The translations under genes were made by a program, and so were the position numbers. From Nymphaea colorata (taxonomy: Eukaryota > Streptophyta > Magnoliopsida > Nymphaeales > Nymphaeaceae): a stretch of 64,000 nt of DNA. The notes under the pieces were generated by a model. The model ran no database searches, was not told where the DNA came from, and saw nothing but the letters and a program-made list of their open reading frames with translations. Where the stretch lies: contig NC_045139.1 in NCBI RefSeq assembly GCF_008831285.2, positions 5,492,704 through 5,556,703 of the forward strand. The letters run 5' to 3'. Within the stretch, counting starts at the first letter, position 1. Each line of letters begins with the position of its first letter. Of this stretch, positions 58,288 through 64,000 are shown piece after piece.

Positions 58288-59331
58288 TTAATTGAAGTCG
58301 TCGAGGAAGAGGGGCGAGCGGAACAGGTCGTAAGGTGCCCAGAGACTATCCAGGGGGCACGGCCGGCCGGAATCAAGCCGGAGCCACGGCTTGCCCTTCC
58401 CACTCCAATGAAGCAAGCTTACAGCTCCCGGATGGAGATCCCGGCACCGCCCCTCCTGGTTATCTCCGCCGAGGCCGTGCTGGTTCCACTTGTGCTCGAC
58501 GGCCTTGACATTTCCGGCGAAGACGAGGAGAAAGGGCGGGAGAGAGCCGAGCTCGTAGATCCGCGTGCGCTTCTGGACTCGCATCCAGGCCTCGAGCTGG
58601 TGGGTGATGCCCTGCGAACGCCACCCTTCCACGTCGATGACCATGACGCCGGTATTGAAGTAGCAGGGCGTCCTGCGACCGGCGAAAGTTCGCCGGAAAG
58701 CAGGATTGGACCAGAAGCGAGGGGTGAAATACTTGGTAAAATTGGCATGACAATATTCTGGGGCCCCAAGGATGAACGGGGAGAGGGGAATCGACCACAG
58801 TTTGGCTATGTCGTCAACTAGAATGAGATCAGAGTCCAGGTAAATGACGCGAGTGACAGAGCGAGGGAGGAGGTCGGCGAGGTAGATGCGGGCATAGTTG
58901 AGGGGCTGGTCCAAGGCACGCCGGACAGAGAAGGAGATCATGGGCCGGACGAGGTCGGGATCAAAGGTGTGGAGGTGAAGGCTGAGGTAAGGGAATGTGG
59001 AGAGCACGGCGCGGTGGAGGTCGGCCCGGCGACTCGGCCCCGCCAAGAGGTGGAAGACGACGTTCTCTGGGCAGGCCGCGTGGCGGAGGACGGAGAGAAT
59101 GCCCGCCACCGAACCGCGGAGGTAGGCGGCGTCGAGAGTCATGGCGACGTGAATGGTATCATTGCGGTCGCAGCCTTCCCCGTTTCTGAACTCGGGGGCC
59201 TCGTGGAATGCCGGCAGAGGACGCTGCTTTTCCTGCTGCGGAGGCTTGGCGGACGCCAGAGACGAGAAATGCAGTAGGAGGAAGACGGCCACGAGAAGGT
59301 GGCGGTGGCGGTGGTGGTGAGCCCTTGCCAT
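58288..59331 (-). CDS. GATL: Galacturonosyltransferase-like protein (GT8 family)
   Basis: Intronless, 347 aa from ATG at 59331 ([22 protein letters not shown], a signal peptide or anchor). The frame stays open 59 codons upstream but that part is low-complexity and out of line with the family. Motifs: [20 protein letters not shown], the DxD metal site [11 protein letters not shown] (166-168), [23 protein letters not shown] and [10 protein letters not shown] (about 305-312). GATL proteins act in the Golgi and are implicated in pectin or xylan synthesis with UDP-sugars. Length and lack of introns match the family. The exact GATL number is not assigned. G+C-rich coding region. Confidence 0.95.
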   Translation of the reverse strand: MARAHHHRHRHLLVAVFLLLHFSSLASAKPPQQEKQRPLPAFHEAPEFRNGEGCDRNDTIHVAMTLDAAYLRGSVAGILSVLRHAACPENVVFHLLAGPSRRADLHRAVLSTFPYLSLHLHTFDPDLVRPMISFSVRRALDQPLNYARIYLADLLPRSVTRVIYLDSDLILVDDIAKLWSIPLSPFILGAPEYCHANFTKYFTPRFWSNPAFRRTFAGRRTPCYFNTGVMVIDVEGWRSQGITHQLEAWMRVQKRTRIYELGSLPPFLLVFAGNVKAVEHKWNQHGLGGDNQEGRCRDLHPGAVSLLHWSGKGKPWLRLDSGRPCPLDSLWAPYDLFRSPLFLDDFN

Positions 59332-59520
59332 TGGTGGTGGCGCCGCCGGTGGTGGCGCTCTGGAGGACAGCTCGGCAGAGCTCAGAGAGAGAGAGAGGGG
59401 TGATGTTGTCGGGAGGAGAGAGAGAGAATGGAGGGGAAAAGGTGGAGGGGTGGGACCCAAGAGGTTAAGAGGGGGAGAGCCAGGCTGGAAAAACGCGGTT
59501 TCTTGCACTCACTCTCTCTC
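59332..59520 (-). promoter_or_regulatory. GATL 5' leader, GA/CT-rich
   Basis: GA-rich runs at 59385-59430 and CT at 59508-59520 (plus-strand sense), typical of plant leaders. No TATA box identified with confidence. Confidence 0.35.
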
Positions 59521-60525
59521 TTAATAGATACTGCGAGACAGTAAATAAAAAACTAATTAAATAAATAATTAAATAAAAAAACTAAAAAATTTACAAGAAA
59601 CCCCTAACTTTTAGACGATTAACAGATGACCGCATCAACTTTTCAAGTCTAACAAATAGGCGCTCAAACTTTTTTAGATTCTTCCCAAATCACTAATTTT
59701 TCTGTGGAAAACCTTATATTAAAGATGTGACTTACAAAAGTACCCCATTAAAGAAAATATCTAAAAAACCCTCGCCAAACTTTGATAGTCTCTTTTATTT
59801 GTTTTTCTATTTTTTAGCTATCCTGCTTTTTGGAGGGCAGTTTCGTAAACAATTTTTCTATTTTCACTTTTTTTTAAAATTGCAAGGTGGTGATTTTAAT
59901 TAAATAAACAATTTGAGCCCCTGTTTGTTAGCTTTGAAAATTTGGCAAACAGTAAGCAGTTTTTTATAGTATTATCTAAACGAACAACCAAAAAAGAAAA
60001 GAACTAAAGTCAAATGCCTTATTTAGGGCATCCTCTCCGTTGGATTGCGATTAACTGCTGGTTAAAACAATTTAATTTTAAAAGTGGAATTATATATTAC
60101 CTTATTAAGAATTATCTAGCTGTCAAAGAATATTGTTGAAATTTTTTTGTGCATCTTTATTGTATTTTATATTTCAATTAATAAAATTAAATAGTGACAT
60201 TTTTTTTGTAAAAGTTAGAATTCATTTCTAAATTAAAATCACTAAATTGATAAATTCAAAAATACAGGGTCGTTTGGAGCTTATCGCTAAGAAGTTGGTT
60301 CAATAAGACAATTTTCAGTAAATTACAAAGAGCTTTCATTAATGGGTCCTCAACTTGTTTCTAAATATTTTGTATTTAAAATAGGCTTATAAAATTAAAT
60401 AAAATTGAACATTATTATTGGTAAATAAAATTACAAACAGGTTGGATTTTAAAAAAGAAATGAGTTTTTTGGGCAGTCGAAAATTAAACATTTTCGAAAT
60501 TTGCTAAAAAAAAAATCTCTCTCTT
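59521..60525. other. Intergenic, no gene recognised
   Basis: A+T-rich. Nothing supported. Confidence 0.5.
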
Positions 60526-60790
60526 ACTCTTTCTCTCTCTAGGGTTTTAGTTGCTGCAGTTAAGTGGGGAGTGCGTACGAAGGGCTCAGTCACGCGCACG
60601 GTCACCCATACACGCGGTCTCCGCTTTACTCTCTAACGTGTTCGGGACGAAAGCGGTTCGGATTCGCTTTCAACGAACAGAATCCGAATCCAGCATTCTG
60701 CGTCGGGCATCGTGGCAAGATCAAGCACGTGGTGTGGCCATTTTAAATCCAAAATCTAAACTTATGCTTCAGATCCGATAACGTGCATCG
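60515..60790 (+). promoter_or_regulatory. Promoter/leader-like island without a gene
   Basis: A (CT)n tract runs into 'ctagggttttag', a telo-box-like motif common in plant leaders, followed by about 240 bp of G+C-richer sequence in A+T-rich surroundings. A 76-codon ORF inside has no known domain. It could be a displaced promoter, a non-coding transcript start or part of an element. Confidence 0.3.
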
Positions 60791-60949
60791 CCGTTTTCTC
60801 TTTTAAAAAATCATAAAAAAAAAAACTGAACTTTTTTATTTAACTTTTTAAATAAGGACCATATTTTATATGACGGAAGGTGTCAAAGGCATTTGATTTT
60901 TTTTAATGTAAATTTTTTTTATTTTATTTGAAATTATATAAAACAGTTT

Positions 60950-61285
60950 TGGGTCTTAAATCAGAAACTTTGAAATTGAATGCCACTTCTCCTCCAATCA
61001 GACTTCAGATCAGAGGCTTTTGCTACTTAAAAGGAATTCCAAATCTACTCTTTCTTTAAATCGTAGGTCCCAACAAATCGTGGAATTTGAATCATCCTTA
61101 GATTTAAAATTCCACGCTACCAAACACCCTAAGCCCATGTTTGTTTACCACGGATTCAAAATCTCGCATGATTTAAGATATCTTAGATTTATAGACTTCG
61201 GGTGTCAATGCAGCGTTGGTTTGAGATAAGAGATCTGATAGACACGTTGGTTTGAGATAAGAGATCGGAAGATATTATAGATCGG
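60950..61285. repeat. MITE-like block with 'accaaacaccctaa' end
   Basis: Contains 'taccaaacaccctaag' and 'catgtttgtttaccacgg' back to back near 61125, the typical edges of small hAT-like elements, with 'aatttgaat' and 'gattcaaaat' inside. An 'agacacgttggtttgagataagagatc' type direct repeat lies at 61210-61265. Confidence 0.4.
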
Positions 61286-61478
61286 GGTGGAGTCAAGATT
61301 TTTATTAGGGACAAACCAAACGGTCCAACTAACTTATATCCGAATAAGATTAAACTTTATCAGAATAAAAAAAAAATGCATTAGACAACTAAAAATTTTC
61401 AAATTTTTTAATATGATTTTTTTTTAGTTAGTTAGGGTGGCGCCACAAACTAAACAAGCCATCCCCTCCCTTCGCCCC

Positions 61479-61577
<99 letters not shown>

Positions 61578-61740
61578 GAGAGAGGGGCCTACCTAGACCA
61601 TGGCTTCATTCCAACTAATTGAAAAAAAAAATTTTGTTGGGTAATGTATTTTTTAGATTCTTATTTAGTTTGGTTGTACTCGAATAAGTTTGATGGACTG
61701 TTTGGTCCGCCCTGAAAAAAATTCTGGTTGGAACCAGGAT
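61285..61740. repeat. Inverted pair of dispersed repeats around (AT)n
   Basis: The left arm (61285-61470) has 'accaaacggtccaactaact', 'ttagttagttagggtgg' and 'ccttcgcccct'. The right arm (61585-61740) is its inverted relative ('ccaactaattgaaaaa', 'gtactcgaataagtt', 'ggactgtttggtccgccct'). A perfect AT run of about 92 bp (61482-61573) sits between them. Family of 24900-25080. Confidence 0.75.
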
Positions 61741-61925
61741 TTTTTTCAGGGGTAGGCCAAACGATCCGCATGTCGGTCAAGAAGAGCGACGGGTAGAGCC
61801 ACGAGGAGTGACGGGCCGGGTCAAACTAAAAAAAACTAAACTTTTTAATATAAAAAAAAATTTCCCTACACTCACCCCCAACGATGGCCCAGGCAGCTCC
61901 CTCCCTCCGCCCCTGCATATAGCGG

Positions 61926-61975
<50 letters not shown>
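61741..61975 (+). repeat. Dispersed repeat, further copy, with (AT)n
   Basis: 'ttcaggggtaggccaaacg' start, 'ctaaactttttaatat' middle, 'ggcccaggcagctccctcc' end, then an AT tract at 61926-61971. Same family as 24900-25080. Confidence 0.7.
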
Positions 61976-62044
61976 GGTGCATTAAGAGGGGCTTCAATAA
62001 TGGAGTGTCGGTGGTGGTATGTGGTTGATGTCCCGTGACCCACA

Positions 62045-63340
62045 CGAAAGAATGAACATCTAGATTTGAACTGCTAAAAAGATATGGGGCCCATAAAAAA
62101 GAAAGTAATTAATTAATAAGTTGAATATATCGTTTTCAGGAAAACGTCAGTCCCATACATGCTCGCGGACCCACCTGGTCTGAGGCAGGACAGAACTCCG
62201 GTTGTTGCCAATGGGTCAGATCTAGCTCTAAAGGTTTCGTCATCTTCTATTATCTGATTTTTATATTACTAGATTTTTAATATATTTGAGACTGCTTCGA
62301 TCTATTTTTAAAATATGATAAAAATATGTTTTTTTATTAAAATTTATAAATGGAAAATATATGTAAGAATAAAATAAAAATAAGTTTTTTTTTTTAATTC
62401 AATGGTAAAGTAAGTTTTCCAACAAGTTGTTTCGCTTTCTCTGTTGACTGTTTTACTCTTTTTGTCTTTTTAACTGCAGCATTTTTTTGAACTTTTTCCT
62501 ATCAATAAATATTTTGTTTTGTTGCAATAAGTGTCAAATTGCTTCTTTTGTGTCAGGTTACTGCATATTTGTTTTTGTTTTTACTCGCTTTTATTATTTT
62601 TATTTTTATTCCTTTTTCACGCGCTCCAAATATATTCTCTTGCTTCAAACTGCATCTCATTTTTCCATTAATAACTACAAGTCTCCCAACGCAAGTGCAG
62701 TTTTTTTTTTGAGAAATGAAGTTTTTAAAAGACTGAAATTATGTAAATGGTTTGGACTGAGATTTCCATATAATTGCTTTCTATATAATCAGATTCAAAA
62801 CGTTAATCAAATTTGGATTCTGTTTTCAAAAGCAAATTGAAAAATGAATATATGAATGAAGGAAACTTATATTGTATCTGAATCCAGCTTTTTTTTTTAC
62901 ATCTAAATTTGAATCTAAATCCAACTTTTAAGTACATAACCAAGCTGGAGAAATCCATTTTCATTTAAAAGTTATGTTATCAAATTGGGTTGGGTTTTTT
63001 TTTATCAAATTAGGTTGCCAAAAAAGATTACTAAATTGAATCAAATTAAAATAGTTTGCAGATATGATTTAAATGAAAATATACCAATTTTAGCGAATCA
63101 TAAATCTGCCCTAATCTAACTAAATGGGTTTTGTATTTCTAATTTTTTTAATTTTCAAATTTTTATTATTTTTAAATTGAAATATATTTTTTAAACATTT
63201 ATCTGATTATCAAATGAGAAAGAATTTCAATAAAGAAATGGTGACAAGAATCATGGCTTTTTGAAATGGGGCGGACCAATTAAAGGGAAAGAACAATTAG
63301 TGGGCGCATGTTTCGGCTTCAATGTGCAGCAACATGATTA
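62045..63340. other. Intergenic, no gene recognised
   Basis: Very A+T-rich. 62870-63060 has degenerate 'aaatttgaatctaaatcc' sequence. The ORF at 62487-62840 is low-complexity without a recognisable domain. Confidence 0.5.
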
Positions 63341-63342
63341 GG

Positions 63343-63710
63343 TGGGGATTTTTTGTCTGAAAGTTCTTATAGAAACCTCAAGTTTACCAAAATAGCGAGA
63401 AAACGACTCGCGTTTAAGTTTTTTCATTTAACCACTTAATGTGTGCTTTTTAATTAATTAAGAATGTTAAGGATCAGATTTGAATTAGATATATTATTAA
63501 TCATATTCGCTTTTTTAGTCGACTACAAACAACGAAAAGTAATATCTCAATTCAAAATTCTATTTCACAATCAATCTGAATCTGATTTTTATATTTATAT
63601 CCAAATAAAAATTTTGAACTAAATTTGGTTGATTTTCAAAATATAAGAGCATTTAGATAGAGCATTTAGATATACAAATTTGTTTTTAAATCCGATCTGA
63701 TTTTTTAATC

Positions 63711-63764
<54 letters not shown>

Positions 63765-64000
63765 CATATCCAAATTTTCGAAACAATCAATCCATATCCA
63801 GTCCAAATTAAAACGTGCGTCCATTATGGGAGCTGGTGGAGTTTTTTTTTTTTTTTTTTTTTTTTCTGAAACTTTCTGTGGGAACCTGAATTATAGTAAA
63901 ATAGAGAAAAACCGACTAGTGTTTAAGTTTTTTCATTTAACCACTTAATGTGTGCTTTAATTAGGATGTTAACGGATCGGATTGGAATTAGATATATTCT
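63343..64000. repeat. Direct repeats 509 bp apart at the window end
   Basis: 63343-63512 and 63851-64000 share 'gtttaagttttttcatttaaccacttaatgtgtgcttt' in pieces, 'gatgttaa.ggatc.gatt' and 'gaattagatatatt'. Between them lie 'ggatttaaa'-type sequence, an AT tract at 63713-63762 and poly(T) at 63841-63866. The second copy runs off the window. Confidence 0.75.

Noticed and set aside
58198-58821. 207-codon plus-strand ORF
   Set aside because: Antisense shadow of the GATL coding region, which has all GT8 motifs.
59332-59508. GATL start 59 codons further upstream
   Set aside because: The extension is Pro/Ser/Leu low-complexity. The ATG at 59331 begins a normal signal sequence and gives the usual family length.
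61437-61622. ORFs of alternating Tyr-Ile (here, at 21006-21305 and at 61777-62043)
   Set aside because: Translations of (AT)n and (CT)n microsatellites.

Overview
This window is nuclear DNA from a flowering plant. The evidence is a ten-exon nuclear gene for the chloroplast kinase STN7, a plant receptor kinase with the usual single late intron, an intronless GATL glycosyltransferase, Ty1/copia and Ty3/gypsy (Tat/Ogre-type) retrotransposons, and long A+T-rich intergenic DNA with compound (CT)n(AT)n microsatellites. Two coding regions (RLP29-like and GATL) are very G+C-rich while the receptor kinase is not. That suggests a monocot or early-diverging angiosperm, but I cannot fix the species.

Layout. 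1-1010 is the decayed end of a receptor-kinase copy plus its 3' flank, paralogous to 22426-23358. About 1011-11540 is a degenerate Tat/Ogre-like Ty3/gypsy element on the minus strand (3' LTR remnant, integrase, RNase H, RT, protease, gag, an extra 5' ORF, primer-binding site, 5' LTR) with two recent tandem duplications. 11544-17900 holds a copia remnant, A+T-rich dispersed repeats, a truncated copia gag-protease and a 0.63-kb fold-back element. 18303-22735 is an intact two-exon LRR receptor kinase with a non-RD (HCD) catalytic loop. 22736-25807 is its 3' flank, another copia scrap, a purine-rich minisatellite and a possible coding scrap. 25808-31419 is a complete but mutated copia element (minus strand) with matching LTRs and a perfect 5-bp target duplication. 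Between its primer-binding site and gag it carries antisense pieces of two host genes, a PADRE/DUF4228 protein and a TOM9/TOM22-like mitochondrial import subunit. 35579-36931 is an RLP29/PII-2-like LRR protein. 44233-48456 is STN7. 58288-59331 is GATL. The rest is repeat-rich intergenic DNA.

Four genes look intact: the receptor kinase, the RLP29-like protein, STN7 and GATL. Their known family roles are immune-type perception, surface LRR protein, LHCII phosphorylation and pectin or xylan synthesis. They are not a pathway or cluster. The most unusual content is the gene-capturing copia element, the receptor-kinase segmental duplication whose two copies keep complementary halves of a copia RT/RNase H region, and several families of undescribed non-autonomous repeats.
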